A stretch of DNA of 64,000 nt from Maribellus luteus (GCF_003576475.1 NZ_QWGR01000003.1:558001-622000), one strand, 5' to 3'. Shown: positions 1 to 10,126, counted from the first letter of the stretch. Translations and numbers: made by a program. Notes: generated by a model not told the origin, from the sequence alone.

Positions 1-563
1 CATTTGCCATTGGCGAAGATTGGGCCGGGAAAGCTCAAGGCAGCAAGCGGTCGTTATCGATTACGCTGGGAACCGGCTTTGGCTCGGCTTTTCTGAAGGA
101 CAATCTTCCGGTTACTTCGGGCGATGATGTTCCGGAGCAAGGCTGTATTTGGCACCTTCCTTTTAAAGACGGAATAGCTGATGATTACTTTTCAACCCGG
201 GGATTGGTTGGCCGCTATCAGCAAAAAACAGGGAAATCGGTCAAAGGTGTTAAAGAGATTGCCATAAGCGCACCAACAGAAGAAGTTGCTCGTGAGCTTT
301 TTAACGATTTTGGATCGCAACTGGTGAATTTGTTGCAGCCCTGGTTAGAGCGTTTTCAGGTGGAAGTTTTGGTTATTGGAGGAAATATTGCCAATGCTTA
401 TGATTGGTTTCAGCCAGCTTTAACGGCAGCCTTAAAAGATAACAACTGTGCAGTGCGTGTAGAAATATCAAGCCTGAAGGAAACGGCTGCCATTATCGGT
501 AGCGCTGTTTTGGCTGACCATTCTTTTTACGCGCGGGTAGAACCTTTATTGGCTGAAATGTAA
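1..563 (+). CDS. ROK family sugar kinase (5' end outside window)
   Basis: The reading frame is open from base 3 and its start lies upstream of the window. The visible part has the ROK phosphate-binding segment LGTGFGSAFL near the left edge and the C-terminal motif VLVIGGNIANA. An internal TTG at 204 could be mistaken for a start, but the coding frame clearly continues upstream of it. ROK kinases phosphorylate hexoses or N-acetylhexosamines with ATP in the cytosol. Placed before a sugar importer, mannosidases and mannose-6-phosphate isomerase, this one is best read as the kinase producing mannose-6-P (or a related hexose-6-P). That substrate is inferred from context only. It ends 22 bases before the transporter, so they are probably co-transcribed. 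Confidence 0.85.
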   Translation, partial: FAIGEDWAGKAQGSKRSLSITLGTGFGSAFLKDNLPVTSGDDVPEQGCIWHLPFKDGIADDYFSTRGLVGRYQQKTGKSVKGVKEIAISAPTEEVARELFNDFGSQLVNLLQPWLERFQVEVLVIGGNIANAYDWFQPALTAALKDNNCAVRVEISSLKETAAIIGSAVLADHSFYARVEPLLAEM

Positions 564-585
564 TCCGAATCTAAACCAACTAAAT

Positions 586-1740
586 ATGACAAAATCAAAA
601 ATTTCCTTGAAACTAGTGGCTCCAGTCCTGATGAGCTTTTTCGTTATGAGCTTTTGCGATCTTGTAGGGATTGGTGTTGATCGTGTAAAACTGGAATTTG
701 GCTTGTCCAACACCATGGCTCAATTAATTCCGTTAGCCGTTTTCTTCTGGTTTTTCGTCCTGTCTGTTCCCGTTGGAATTTTGCAGGATCGGATTGGAAA
801 GCGAAATGTGCTAAACCTGGGAATGGCCGTGACTGCCGTTGGGCTTCTCGTTCCTTTTTTCTTTTATTCCTTCGGAATGGTTTTGTTTGGCTTTGCCCTA
901 CTGGGAATTGGAAACACCATTGTCCAGGTTTCAGCTAACCCATTGCTGGTAGATGTGGTGCCGGATCAAAAGCGATCAAGCTTTCTGAGTTTCTCTCAAT
1001 TTGTCAAGTCCATCGGATCAATGTTGGCCGCTCCGTTAGCAGGTTGGCTGGCCTTGGTTTATGGCGACTGGAAGCTTTTATTTGCAGTATTCGGAGTGGT
1101 GTCTATTTTGGCTATTTTGTGGTTGGGTCTAACACCCGTTGAGGAAAGCCGAAACATGGAGAACCGGGCAACCTTTGCTTCTTCATTTAAGTTGTTGGGA
1201 AATGGATTTATTGCCCTGATGGTGCTCTGTATCTTCTTGGTTGTGGGGATTGATGTTGGAGTAAATGCGGTTTCCGGACAGTTTCTATTGCACAAATTTT
1301 CGTCGGCACAAACCTTGGCTGAGTCAGGGCGCAGTTTCTATTTCTTTGGAAAGTTACTTGGCACCTTGGGAGGAGCTATTTTGTTGGCGAAATGGTCTTC
1401 GCGAAAGTTCTTTATCGGTTCATCTATAGCCGGCGTTCTTTCTTTGTTAGCTTTAATTTTTGCACCTACCGAGACACTGGCTTTGGTTGTTATTTTCATC
1501 GTAGGCTTAGGAATTGCCAATATTTTTCCACTCATTTTTTCACTTACAGTAGAGCGTTATCCTACCCGAACCAATGAAATTTCAGGCTTAATGATTATGG
1601 CCATCGTTGGAGGGGCTATTCTGCCTCCGGTAATGGGATGGGTGGCCGATGCCTTCAATATTACCGCAAGCTTTGTGGTCTTACTCGCAGCAATTGTTTT
1701 CATCTTAATCGTATCAATTTATGGCTTTCAGAAAAAATAA
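586..1740 (+). CDS. Sugar MFS transporter, FucP/GluP type
   Basis: A 384-residue membrane protein with about 12 hydrophobic segments. It carries the family signature NTIVQVSANPLL around residues 105-117 and a cytoplasmic loop of the form DRIGKR after the second or third helix. FucP/GluP-type MFS proteins import fucose, glucose, galactose or mannose by proton symport across the inner membrane. Its position between a ROK kinase and periplasmic or surface mannosidases suggests that it imports the monosaccharide they release. The substrate cannot be read from the sequence; mannose is the first guess and fucose a second, because a GH29 fucosidase ends the cluster. The last 20 bases overlap the next gene's start, which implies translational coupling. 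Confidence 0.88.
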   Translation: MTKSKISLKLVAPVLMSFFVMSFCDLVGIGVDRVKLEFGLSNTMAQLIPLAVFFWFFVLSVPVGILQDRIGKRNVLNLGMAVTAVGLLVPFFFYSFGMVLFGFALLGIGNTIVQVSANPLLVDVVPDQKRSSFLSFSQFVKSIGSMLAAPLAGWLALVYGDWKLLFAVFGVVSILAILWLGLTPVEESRNMENRATFASSFKLLGNGFIALMVLCIFLVVGIDVGVNAVSGQFLLHKFSSAQTLAESGRSFYFFGKLLGTLGGAILLAKWSSRKFFIGSSIAGVLSLLALIFAPTETLALVVIFIVGLGIANIFPLIFSLTVERYPTRTNEISGLMIMAIVGGAILPPVMGWVADAFNITASFVVLLAAIVFILIVSIYGFQKK

Positions 1741-4117
1741 AAAAAGGTTGCAGTGGTTGGCAGCAGGCGTATTTGCACTGCTGGTAGCATGCAGTCCAAA
1801 GGGCAATCCAACAGCTTATGACGCCTTACAGTATGTCGATCCTCAAATCGGTTCGGTGCACGGACGTTGGTTTTTTTACACGCCGGCAGCCTTGCCTTTT
1901 GGGATGGCCAAGTTGGCTCCGCACACCAATGCTTATGAGGGCGAAGGAAGTTGGTCTCCTCAAGGATATGATGATCGGCATCGTTCCATCGAAGGTTTTG
2001 GGCATTTTCATGAATTTCAGATTGGTGGGCTGGTAGTCATGCCAACAACGGGAGCATTGAAAACGGTTCCCGGAACGTTGGATGAGCCGGATACAGGCTA
2101 TCGCTCTCGGTTTGATAAGGCTAGCGAAGAGTCAATACCTGGTTATTATTCGGTGTTTTTGAAGGATTACGACATTCGGGCTGAGCTAACTGCGACGGAG
2201 CGCGTCGGTTTTCATCGTTACACGTTCCCAAAGTCGGAGCAGTCGAACCTGATTATTGACATTGGGCATAAACAAGGTGAAAGTAGCACGGTAACTGATG
2301 CCTTTATTCGGATGAACGAGAAAAAACAGCTGGAAGGTTATATCGAAACGTACCCGGTGTACCTTACTTTTTGTGATCCGGATAACCGGGTGAAAATGTA
2401 CTTTGTCATTCAGTTGGATAAAGAACCGGAAGCTTTCGGCTCGTTTGTCAATGAGCAACAGGAAGCCGGTAAAGCCGAAAGCAAGGGAGTTGACAATGGC
2501 TTTTACCTCTCATTTCAAACCGATGAAAATGAATTGGTTGAAATGCAGGTGGGCTTGTCGTACACGAGCATAGCCAATGCACGCAATAATTTGAATGTGG
2601 AAGCTGAGGGACAGACGTTTGACTCGGTAAAAGAAACCGCTGCATTAAAATGGAATGAAAAACTTTCCCGCTTTCAGGTGGAAGGAGCCACCGAAGCTGA
2701 CCGGACCAAGTTTTATACGGGCTTGTACCATGCCCTGTTGGGACGCGGAATAGCGAGCGATGTGAATGGTCAATACATTCAGTATGACAAAACAATTGGG
2801 CAGATTCCGTTGGATGAATCGGGTACACCTCGTTATCATCAGTACAACACAGATGGTATTTGGGGTGGTTTCTGGAATCTTGGGCAGCTCTGGGCGCTGG
2901 CTTATCCCCGCTACCTGAGTGAATATGTCCAGTCCAATATCGACTTCTCGAAAGTAAGTGGCTGGCTGCACGATGGAATGGCTGCCGGAACCTACACAAA
3001 CGGAGTCCAAACCAACTTTCAGGGCTTGCTAATGGCTTCGGCTTACAATGCTGGTATTCGCGATTTTGAGGTTGAAACAGGCTATAAAGCAGCCTTGAAA
3101 AATGAAGTGGAATACCACGGTCGAAACCTGGGAAATGGGAAATATGATTTGCATTATTTCGTAAAGAATGGCTATGTGCCATCAAAAGATACGGTGATTG
3201 TCAATGGTTGGGTGTTCAACTTTGGAGCATCTCACACCCTGGAATATGCTTTTAGCTCGTATGCCGTAGGGCAATTTGCCAAAGCATTGGGACATAAGGC
3301 TGATTACCAAAAACTGATGACTCAGGCCGGAAACTGGGCAAATATTTTTGACCCGGAAACCCGTTTTATCCGGCCGCGCTACGAAGATGGCCGCTTTATT
3401 GAGAACTTCAATCCGCTGGAAGGATGGCGTGGTTTTCAGGAAGGGAATGCCTATCAATATACCTGGTATGTTCCGCATGATCCGGCTGGTCTGATCGAAA
3501 AAATGGGGGTTGATACGTTCAACGTTCGTTTGGAGAAAACATTTGTCGAAAGTCAAAAATCATTGTTTGGAGGAGGTCGCGAGGTGCACAGTTTTTCAGG
3601 TGTGGAGAAGCTGTACAATCAGGGAAATCAGCCTTGCCTGCACCAGGCCTGGTTGTTCAATTACTCGGGCAAGCCTTGGCAAACCCAGCATTGGACACGA
3701 ACCATTTGCGATGAATTTTATGGAACAGAACCACTGCATGGCTATGGTTTTGGGCAGGATGAAGACCAGGGACAGCTGGGCGCCTGGTATGTGATGGGGG
3801 CACTTGGGTTATTCGATGTTCAGGGGCATGCGGCAATGAATCCATCCTTCCAGTTCGGAAGTCCGATGTTTGACAAAGTGACCATTCAACTGGATGAAAA
3901 CTATTACGAAGGAAAGACTTTGGTTCTCGAAACCCGCAACAACTCCAAAGAAAATAAATACGTACAGTCGGTTACGTGGAATGGCCAGCCTGTGGAAAAT
4001 TGCTGGATCTCGCGAAATGAACTGATGAAAGGGGGAACCCTGCTTTTTGAAATGGGTAGCAGCCCTAATAAAAACTGGGGAGTAGGAACGCCTCCTCCGT
4101 CTATGACAAAGGAGTAG
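1721..4117 (+). CDS. GH92 alpha-mannosidase lipoprotein
   Basis: A 798-residue protein starting inside the transporter gene. The N-terminus is basic, then hydrophobic, and ends in a lipobox LLVAC, so it should be a lipoprotein. GH92 landmarks are YVDPQIG near the start of the mature protein, GFGHFHEFQIGGL, WGGFWNLGQLWALAYP, QEGNAYQYTWYVPHD (Glu574 in the general-acid position) and GQDEDQGQLGAWYV (Asp682 in the general-base position). GH92 enzymes are calcium-dependent inverting exo-alpha-mannosidases acting on N-glycans or mannan. The usual GNxDxG segment reads QDEDQG here and in the second GH92 of the cluster, so both seem to belong to one divergent subgroup. Linkage specificity cannot be predicted. 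Confidence 0.9.
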   Translation: MAFRKNKKRLQWLAAGVFALLVACSPKGNPTAYDALQYVDPQIGSVHGRWFFYTPAALPFGMAKLAPHTNAYEGEGSWSPQGYDDRHRSIEGFGHFHEFQIGGLVVMPTTGALKTVPGTLDEPDTGYRSRFDKASEESIPGYYSVFLKDYDIRAELTATERVGFHRYTFPKSEQSNLIIDIGHKQGESSTVTDAFIRMNEKKQLEGYIETYPVYLTFCDPDNRVKMYFVIQLDKEPEAFGSFVNEQQEAGKAESKGVDNGFYLSFQTDENELVEMQVGLSYTSIANARNNLNVEAEGQTFDSVKETAALKWNEKLSRFQVEGATEADRTKFYTGLYHALLGRGIASDVNGQYIQYDKTIGQIPLDESGTPRYHQYNTDGIWGGFWNLGQLWALAYPRYLSEYVQSNIDFSKVSGWLHDGMAAGTYTNGVQTNFQGLLMASAYNAGIRDFEVETGYKAALKNEVEYHGRNLGNGKYDLHYFVKNGYVPSKDTVIVNGWVFNFGASHTLEYAFSSYAVGQFAKALGHKADYQKLMTQAGNWANIFDPETRFIRPRYEDGRFIENFNPLEGWRGFQEGNAYQYTWYVPHDPAGLIEKMGVDTFNVRLEKTFVESQKSLFGGGREVHSFSGVEKLYNQGNQPCLHQAWLFNYSGKPWQTQHWTRTICDEFYGTEPLHGYGFGQDEDQGQLGAWYVMGALGLFDVQGHAAMNPSFQFGSPMFDKVTIQLDENYYEGKTLVLETRNNSKENKYVQSVTWNGQPVENCWISRNELMKGGTLLFEMGSSPNKNWGVGTPPPSMTKE

Positions 4118-4143
4118 AATCAGTCAACCTAAAACCAAAAGTG

Positions 4144-6774
4144 ATGAGTAAAAATTCTGTTTTAACGGTGTTCTTTTTGTTCGCATTTGTGTTTATGGGG
4201 CTTGCCCAGGGAGAGGAAATTCTGTTGAACACAGGGTGGAAAGCGAAACGGGCGAGTGAGCTTCCGGTGGATGGCACTGTGATTTCTTCGGCTGACTTTG
4301 AGTTTTATGATTGGATGGATGCTCAGGTGCCGGGAACGGTGTTGACCACCATGCTGAAAAATAACAAAGTGCCAGATCCTTTTTACGGGTTGAACAACGA
4401 GCTGATTCCTGATATTTACGATACGGGAGCAGATTACTATACGTTTTGGTTTCACAAGCGTTTGCCGAAGCTGGAATTGCAGGAGGGGCAACAGGCTTGG
4501 CTGAAATTCCGTGGAATTAATTATTCGGCTAACGTCTTTTTGAACGGACAGCGTGTGAATACCGATACTCATCATGGTATGTTTCTTCGGGAAAAGTACC
4601 TGATCACGCCATTTTTGAATCAAGAGGATGGTGCTGTCAATAACCTGGCAGCAATCGTGCATCCGCCCAATCCGGTTGGGCATGCCAATGGCGGGCAAGG
4701 AGGTGATGGAACAATTGCCCGGTCGGTTACACAGCAGTTTACCGCTGGCTGGGACTGGATTTGTCCGATTCGCGACCGAAATACAGGAATTTGGGATCAG
4801 GTTGCCATTGAAATTACCGGACCTGTGGATATTCAAAATCCATTTGTTCGTTCAAGGGTGCCTGGAAAACGAACTCCGGGGAAGAAGCAAAAGCCGGCCT
4901 TTTTAACCATTTCTGCGGAATTGGTTAATGCAACAGCAGAAGATCAGAAAGGGGTTTTAGTTGCCAAAATAGGCAATCAGAAGTGGACTTTGCCTGCTAT
5001 GCTTAAGGCTCAGGAAAAAGTTACACTAAGCTTTCCTGAGATTAAGATGGAGAATCCGAAACTGTGGTGGCCGAATGGATGGGGTGAAGCAAACTTGTAC
5101 CAATTGGAATTGAGCTTTCAGCAGAATAATACGCAATCGGATAAAGAAGCAGTCAGTTTTGGAATACGCGAAACCGGAACTTATTTTGATCAGGAAGTTG
5201 GTGGGCGTGTGTTCCTGGTGAATGGTCAAAAAGTATTTATTAAAGGCGGAAACTGGATTGCTTCGGATGCACTGTTGCGACTTTCGCCCGAAAGGTATGA
5301 GGCAGAGGTTCGGATGCATGCGGAGATGAACATGAACATGATCCGGGTTTGGGGAGGTGCGATGCCTGAACGACCCGAATTTTATGAGGCCTGCGATAAA
5401 TACGGACTCCTGGTGTGGCAGGATTTGTGGGTGTCGGGCGACTGCAATGGGCGCTGGCCCGATCCAAAGAAAAAAGAGTCGCAAGCAAGAAGACAGTCGT
5501 ATCCAGATGATCATTCGTTGTTTCTGACTTCGGCTATCGATCAGATTAAGATGCTTCGGAATCATCCGAGTTTATACCTGTGGTGCGGCGGCAATGAATT
5601 TCCACCGCCACCCGATATTAACAAGCAATTGGAAGAACGGATTTTCCCGGAATTTGATGGTACCCGTTACTACGTTAATGAGTCGACCTCAGACAGTATT
5701 CTTCGAAATACGATTGGCGGAAATGGCGACGGACCATATGGTATTCAGGATCCACTTCGTTTTTTTGTGGTGGAGTCGTATCCGTTTAATCCGGAGTTGG
5801 GATCGGTGGGCGTTCCCAATGTTGAGGCCATGCGCAAGATGATGGATGCAAAGGATTTGGTTCCTCCGCGCAATGACCGGCCGAACGAGGAGTGGCGCTA
5901 CCATAAGTACATCGGCTACGGAAATACCATTGAGCAAATGGGTGAAATCAAAGGGATTGAGGATTTCTGTAAAAAGGCTCAATTGGTCAATTACGAGCAA
6001 TACCGGGCGTTGCAGGAAGGCTTTAATGCGGGCATGTGGAATCAATATACCGGGATGCTGGTGTGGAAAAACCAAAATCCATGGACTGCTTTACGCGGAC
6101 AGTTTTACGATGTGTTTCTGGATCAGACAGGTGGTTTTTATGGTTATCAGCATGGCGCAAGCCTCCTTCATGCTCAACTCAATCTGAATGATTCTACCAT
6201 TTGTGTGATGAATCAAACGCTTTCAGATGTCACCGATCTTACCGTTGTAGTGCAGTTGATCGGGCTGGACGGAAAGCTTTTGCATGAACGAACCTTCAAG
6301 CTTGATGTTGAGGCCAATGCCTATAAAAATGCCGGACGACTGTTTGAACATGAAAAGCCGGAGGGATTTTATTTTGCTCGTTTAAGCCTGAAAAACAAAC
6401 AGGATGAACTAATTGATGAAAATCTTTATTGGTTGGTGAGCGAACCTTCCGATTGGCAACAACTCGATAAACTCGCTCCGGTAAATCTTCAGGTGAATTT
6501 GAAAAGAACGGAAGGAAGCCATTACCTGGTAGATATTTCCAACAAGGATCAGTCAACTGCCTTTTTTATTCGATTGAAAATTACGGATAAAGAGTCTGGC
6601 GAGTTGATGCTGCCTGCTTTTTTTGAAGATAACTACCTGACCCTTTTCCCCGGTGAGCAAAAGCAAATTGCGATTGATCTATCGCACCTACCTAAAGAGG
6701 TAGATCTCAATAAACTTCAGCTGGAATTGGCTCCCTGGAATGGAAAACAGATCATCAAAACTTTTAATGAATAA
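4144..6774 (+). CDS. GH2 family beta-mannosidase-type glycosidase, secreted
   Basis: The ATG at 4144 is preferred over the GTG one codon upstream. The 876-residue protein begins with a signal peptide ending LAQ before GEE, so it is periplasmic or secreted. GH2 organisation is clear: an N-terminal jelly-roll (about residues 25-200) with the VPGTVLTTML segment typical of the beta-mannosidase and exo-glucosaminidase branch, an Ig-like domain, then the TIM barrel with VWQDLW, WCGGNE (acid/base Glu485) and FNPELGS (nucleophile Glu551), and C-terminal Ig-like domains. In this cluster it would remove the core Man-beta-1,4-GlcNAc mannose exposed by the alpha-mannosidases. An exo-beta-glucosaminidase role is the main alternative. 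Confidence 0.87.
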   Translation: MSKNSVLTVFFLFAFVFMGLAQGEEILLNTGWKAKRASELPVDGTVISSADFEFYDWMDAQVPGTVLTTMLKNNKVPDPFYGLNNELIPDIYDTGADYYTFWFHKRLPKLELQEGQQAWLKFRGINYSANVFLNGQRVNTDTHHGMFLREKYLITPFLNQEDGAVNNLAAIVHPPNPVGHANGGQGGDGTIARSVTQQFTAGWDWICPIRDRNTGIWDQVAIEITGPVDIQNPFVRSRVPGKRTPGKKQKPAFLTISAELVNATAEDQKGVLVAKIGNQKWTLPAMLKAQEKVTLSFPEIKMENPKLWWPNGWGEANLYQLELSFQQNNTQSDKEAVSFGIRETGTYFDQEVGGRVFLVNGQKVFIKGGNWIASDALLRLSPERYEAEVRMHAEMNMNMIRVWGGAMPERPEFYEACDKYGLLVWQDLWVSGDCNGRWPDPKKKESQARRQSYPDDHSLFLTSAIDQIKMLRNHPSLYLWCGGNEFPPPPDINKQLEERIFPEFDGTRYYVNESTSDSILRNTIGGNGDGPYGIQDPLRFFVVESYPFNPELGSVGVPNVEAMRKMMDAKDLVPPRNDRPNEEWRYHKYIGYGNTIEQMGEIKGIEDFCKKAQLVNYEQYRALQEGFNAGMWNQYTGMLVWKNQNPWTALRGQFYDVFLDQTGGFYGYQHGASLLHAQLNLNDSTICVMNQTLSDVTDLTVVVQLIGLDGKLLHERTFKLDVEANAYKNAGRLFEHEKPEGFYFARLSLKNKQDELIDENLYWLVSEPSDWQQLDKLAPVNLQVNLKRTEGSHYLVDISNKDQSTAFFIRLKITDKESGELMLPAFFEDNYLTLFPGEQKQIAIDLSHLPKEVDLNKLQLELAPWNGKQIIKTFNE

Positions 6775-6777
6775 TGG

Positions 6778-6798
6778 CAACGGCCCCGTCGGTCGTTG
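6778..6798 (+). other. Short stem-loop between GH2 and glycosidase genes
   Basis: The arms caacggcc (6778-6785) and ggtcgttg (6791-6798) can pair over 8 positions with one G-U pair around a 5-base loop. No run of T follows, so it is more likely an mRNA-stabilising or processing hairpin than a terminator. Confidence 0.3.
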
Positions 6799-6844
6799 TC
6801 CTGTGTGTCAAACAAAACTTTATTAATCAACAACTTTAATAGAT

Positions 6845-8134
6845 ATGAAAGCAATTATTGCTATTTTCTTAGTACTTGGAATGACGTGTTGTACGTCGAA
6901 ATCAACTCAGCCGAATCTTAAAGATCAGATTCGAAACAATGAATATTTTGCGTTTACAAAAGCAAAAGCACTCGACATTGTCAAAACAGGTTTTAATGCC
7001 GGCGATGGTTATGGCGAAGTGTGGATTCGCGATTACAACACCTTTATTGAACTTTCTGCGGAAGTCTATCCTCAGGAAACTTTGAAAGAAAACCTGCGTG
7101 TTTTTTTCCGTTTGCAGGGAGATGATGGAAACATTATTGATGGATTTATTCCGAAAGAGAAAGCAAAGGCATCGGAAGGTGGTTACGACTATATTTTTAC
7201 CGACCTGGAGCCGAACTATGCCGGGCATAAAAATACGGTTGAAACCGATCATGAAACATCATTGGTTCAGGCCGTTTACAAGTATGTGAAGAAAACCGGG
7301 GACACCGCGTTCCTGCAGGAGAAAATTGGTGACAAAACGGTTGCTCAACGCCTGGAGTGGTCTATGGATTTTCTGTCGAATGAACGCTGGAGTGATCAGT
7401 ATGGATTGATCTACGGCGCAACTACTGCCGATTGGGGAGATGTGCAACACAGCCATCCTTGGGGTGTTTATATTACAGATGACACCAAATTTTGTCTTGA
7501 CATTTATGACAATGCCATGTTGGTGATTGCGTTGAACAACTTAATGGAGCTTGTTCCTGAAACCAAAAACAAGTGGGAACCCATTTGCGATGGAATTGCA
7601 AAAAATACGATGAAATATTTGTGGGACGAGCAGAATCAAAAGTTCATTCCACACGTGTATCTCGATGGTTCTCCATTCCCAGCCGACTTCGACGAAAACC
7701 AAATTTACTACCACGGAGGTACCGCTACAGCCATTGAAGCCGGTTTGTTGTCAAAAGAGCAAATTAAGATTTCGCTCAACAAAATGATTGAAAATGTCAA
7801 AGCATCGGGAGCTGGCTCAATTGGCTTAACCATGTATCCTCCCTATCCCGAAGGTTCGTTTGAAAATAAAGGCATGTATCCGTATGGTTATCAAAATGGC
7901 GGAGACTGGACCTGGTTTGGTGGCCGTATGATTCAGCAATTGATCAAGTATGGTTTTGTTGATGAGGCGTATGAGCAAATGCAGCCTATGGTTAAGAGGG
8001 TAAAGGAAAATGATGGCTTTTTTGAATGGTACACAGTGGATAATCAACCTGAAGGTTCAGGTACTTTTCGGGGTTCAGCCGGTGTATTGTACAAAGCTAT
8101 TTTGATGTTTGAGGACTACGCGAAAGAGGAGTAA
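6845..8134 (+). CDS. Six-hairpin glycosidase-like lipoprotein, copy 1
   Basis: A 429-residue protein with a lipoprotein signal (hydrophobic stretch ending MTCC near residue 16). Sequence marks include VWIRDYNTFIELS (about residue 60), NTVETDHETSLVQAVYKY, GATTADWGDVQ, HGGTATAIEAG and NGGDWTWFGGRMIQQL. The spaced Trp/Asp/Gly motifs and helix-rich composition fit an (alpha/alpha)6-barrel glycosidase, and the Asp and Glu in these motifs are catalytic candidates. I cannot place it in a numbered GH family: it resembles the GH15/GH63/GH125 kind of fold only in general pattern. A paralogue with the same motifs lies at 10127-11425, with the PMI gene between them. A role in mannoside or glucoside trimming is inferred from context. 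Confidence 0.65.
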   Translation: MKAIIAIFLVLGMTCCTSKSTQPNLKDQIRNNEYFAFTKAKALDIVKTGFNAGDGYGEVWIRDYNTFIELSAEVYPQETLKENLRVFFRLQGDDGNIIDGFIPKEKAKASEGGYDYIFTDLEPNYAGHKNTVETDHETSLVQAVYKYVKKTGDTAFLQEKIGDKTVAQRLEWSMDFLSNERWSDQYGLIYGATTADWGDVQHSHPWGVYITDDTKFCLDIYDNAMLVIALNNLMELVPETKNKWEPICDGIAKNTMKYLWDEQNQKFIPHVYLDGSPFPADFDENQIYYHGGTATAIEAGLLSKEQIKISLNKMIENVKASGAGSIGLTMYPPYPEGSFENKGMYPYGYQNGGDWTWFGGRMIQQLIKYGFVDEAYEQMQPMVKRVKENDGFFEWYTVDNQPEGSGTFRGSAGVLYKAILMFEDYAKEE

Positions 8135-8270
8135 GAGAAAAAGGCTCAGGAACAGGCAAAGGCAAAGAGCCAAGAGGAAAATGGAAACGGGAACAAGTTA
8201 GATCGTGAGATTTAGTCTTGTGTCCAGGTTCTTGTTTCTTGAATCTAAATTGAAAAAGATAAAGCAAAAT

Positions 8271-10040
8271 ATGAGTACACAGAATTGGAGAAAGACGAGC
8301 CAGTATTTGATGCCGGCTCAAAAGGAAGAGGAAAGTGCAGGCGATTATGGCTTGTACCCGGCCCATTCGTTGGGCGAAGGAAAAATACACTTGGGGGTAG
8401 AGAGTTTGGTTGAAGAGCTTGAAAAGCATGAAACGATTATAATTGATGGTTACCAGGGCGTGTTTTTCGGAACACTGAAAGAGAAGCTAGATGCACAGTT
8501 TAAACAAAAGGGGATTGATGTAAACTGGATTGATGTTGCGGAATATTTAAAACCAGAGGCCGAAATCAATGCGCTTATCGAGCCATTTCTTGGGGGTGAT
8601 GATCCGATTTTTGGTAAACGGGCAACCATTGAGTTGATTGATCTTTTTGACACAACACGATGGAGTGAAATTCAGGATAAAATTACTTCAGGAAAGAACA
8701 TAATTTACGGCGTAGGAGCTAGTCTTGTAGGAATCGAGGGCTTGTTGGTATACGTTGATTTGCCTAAAAACGAATTACAATTCCGGGCTCGTGCGAAGAC
8801 GATTACCAATATCGGGGCATCGAAGCCGGATGAGATTAAGCCCATGTACAAACGCTTCTACTTTGTAGATTGGGTGGTTCTGAACAAGCGCAAACAGGAA
8901 TTGCTATCGAAGATTGATGTGCTTGTTGATGAGCAGCGTTTGGATGAAATAACCTGGTTAAAGGGAGACGATTTAAGGCAAGGATTAAATGAAATAAGCA
9001 AAAATGTATTCCGGGTGCGGCCATGGTTTGAACCCGGTGCTTGGGGCGGTCAATGGCTTGGCGAAAAGGTGAAAGGATTGAACAAAGAGGTGCCGAATTA
9101 TGCCTGGTCGTTTGAGTTGATTGTTCCTGAAAACGGCTTGGTCTTTGAAAGCTCAGGTTATGTTGCTGAGGTGTCGTTCGATGCGGTTATGTTTCAGGAG
9201 GGCGAGAATGTCTTGGGCCAAGCGCATCCTCAGTTTGGAGCCGAATTCCCCATTCGTTTCGACTTTTTGGATACCTTCGACGGAGGAAATTTGTCCATTC
9301 AATGTCACCCTCATTTAGACTACATTCAAAAGCATTTTGGTGAAAACATAACCCAGGAGGAAACCTACTACATCTTGGATGCAGCACCCGATGCGAAATG
9401 TTATCTTGGTTTTAATGAGGATATTGATCCCAAGGCTTTTGAAGCTGATTTGAAGTACAGTTTTGAGAACAATGAGCCCATTGACATTACCCGCCATGTG
9501 CAAGTATTGGACTCGCACAAACACGATTTGTTTTTGATTCCTCCGGGTACCATTCATGGTTCAGGAATTAATAACCTGGTGCTGGAAATTAGCTCAACTC
9601 CCTACATTTTTACCTTTAAAATGTATGACTGGCTGCGTTTGGACATGGATGGAAAACCGCGTCCGATCAATATTGAGCGGGGAATGGAAAATGTTTGTTT
9701 CGACCGAAAAGGCGATTATGTGACCGAGAAATTGGTGGCAAAACCGACCTTGTTGGAGGAAGGTGCCGGATGGAAGTTGTATCATTTGCCAACCCACGAA
9801 AAGCATTTGTATGATGTGCATCGCTTCCATTTGACCGGAGAAGTTGAGGTGCAAACCGAAAACCGTTGCCATGTGCTGAGCTTGGTTGAAGGAAGCAGCA
9901 TTTTGGTAGAGACGGAGAATGGCCTGAAGAAGCGCTTTAACTATGCCGAAACATTTGTGATTCCTGCTGCTACAGGTTCCTATAAAATAACCAATGAGGG
10001 AGAAGGCGAAGCCTTGGTCGTAAAAGCATTTGTGAAATAG
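8271..10040 (+). CDS. manA: Mannose-6-phosphate isomerase, class I, with kinase-like N-terminal domain
   Basis: The start is taken at ATG 8271 ([10 protein letters not shown]); an in-frame GTG at 8205 would add 22 residues of poor character. The C-terminal part (about residues 230-589) is a type I phosphomannose isomerase: WGGQWLGE, zinc-ligand motif QCHPH (Gln344, His346), EETYYIL (Glu363/364) and [10 protein letters not shown] (His429). It interconverts mannose-6-P and fructose-6-P, linking the cluster to glycolysis. Residues about 50-215 look like a nucleoside/uridine-kinase-type P-loop fold: [14 protein letters not shown] sits where GxxGxGK[S/T] would be, but the Lys is missing, so it is probably not a working kinase. 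The protein is about 200 residues longer than a stand-alone class I PMI. Confidence 0.85.
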   Translation: MSTQNWRKTSQYLMPAQKEEESAGDYGLYPAHSLGEGKIHLGVESLVEELEKHETIIIDGYQGVFFGTLKEKLDAQFKQKGIDVNWIDVAEYLKPEAEINALIEPFLGGDDPIFGKRATIELIDLFDTTRWSEIQDKITSGKNIIYGVGASLVGIEGLLVYVDLPKNELQFRARAKTITNIGASKPDEIKPMYKRFYFVDWVVLNKRKQELLSKIDVLVDEQRLDEITWLKGDDLRQGLNEISKNVFRVRPWFEPGAWGGQWLGEKVKGLNKEVPNYAWSFELIVPENGLVFESSGYVAEVSFDAVMFQEGENVLGQAHPQFGAEFPIRFDFLDTFDGGNLSIQCHPHLDYIQKHFGENITQEETYYILDAAPDAKCYLGFNEDIDPKAFEADLKYSFENNEPIDITRHVQVLDSHKHDLFLIPPGTIHGSGINNLVLEISSTPYIFTFKMYDWLRLDMDGKPRPINIERGMENVCFDRKGDYVTEKLVAKPTLLEEGAGWKLYHLPTHEKHLYDVHRFHLTGEVEVQTENRCHVLSLVEGSSILVETENGLKKRFNYAETFVIPAATGSYKITNEGEGEALVVKAFVK

Positions 10041-10050
10041 TAGCAGATGC

Positions 10051-10087
10051 CGTCATTGCGAACCGAGGAACGAAGGTGAAGCAATCT
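10051..10087. repeat. REP-like intergenic repeat
   Basis: The stretch cgtcattgcg ... gaagcaatct has short complementary ends (attgc at 10055-10059, gcaat at 10081-10085) around a purine-rich centre. It resembles the small cgtcattgcgag...gaagcaatc repeat that I recall being scattered between genes in many Bacteroidota genomes. There is only one copy in this window, so repeat status rests on that recollection. Confidence 0.5.
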
Positions 10088-10126
10088 TTCGATAAATCGT
10101 AGCAACTATTCCTTAAACGAATAAAT

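Noticed and set aside
2448-3185. A 245-codon open frame on the - strand inside the GH92 gene
   Set aside because: It lies wholly antisense to a gene with complete family motifs, and its translation has no coherent domain; it is a by-product of codon usage.
6845-8134. Assigning the six-hairpin proteins to GH125
   Set aside because: The context (GH92, GH2) would suit GH125, but the motifs seen do not match the GH125 signatures I know, so the family was left open.
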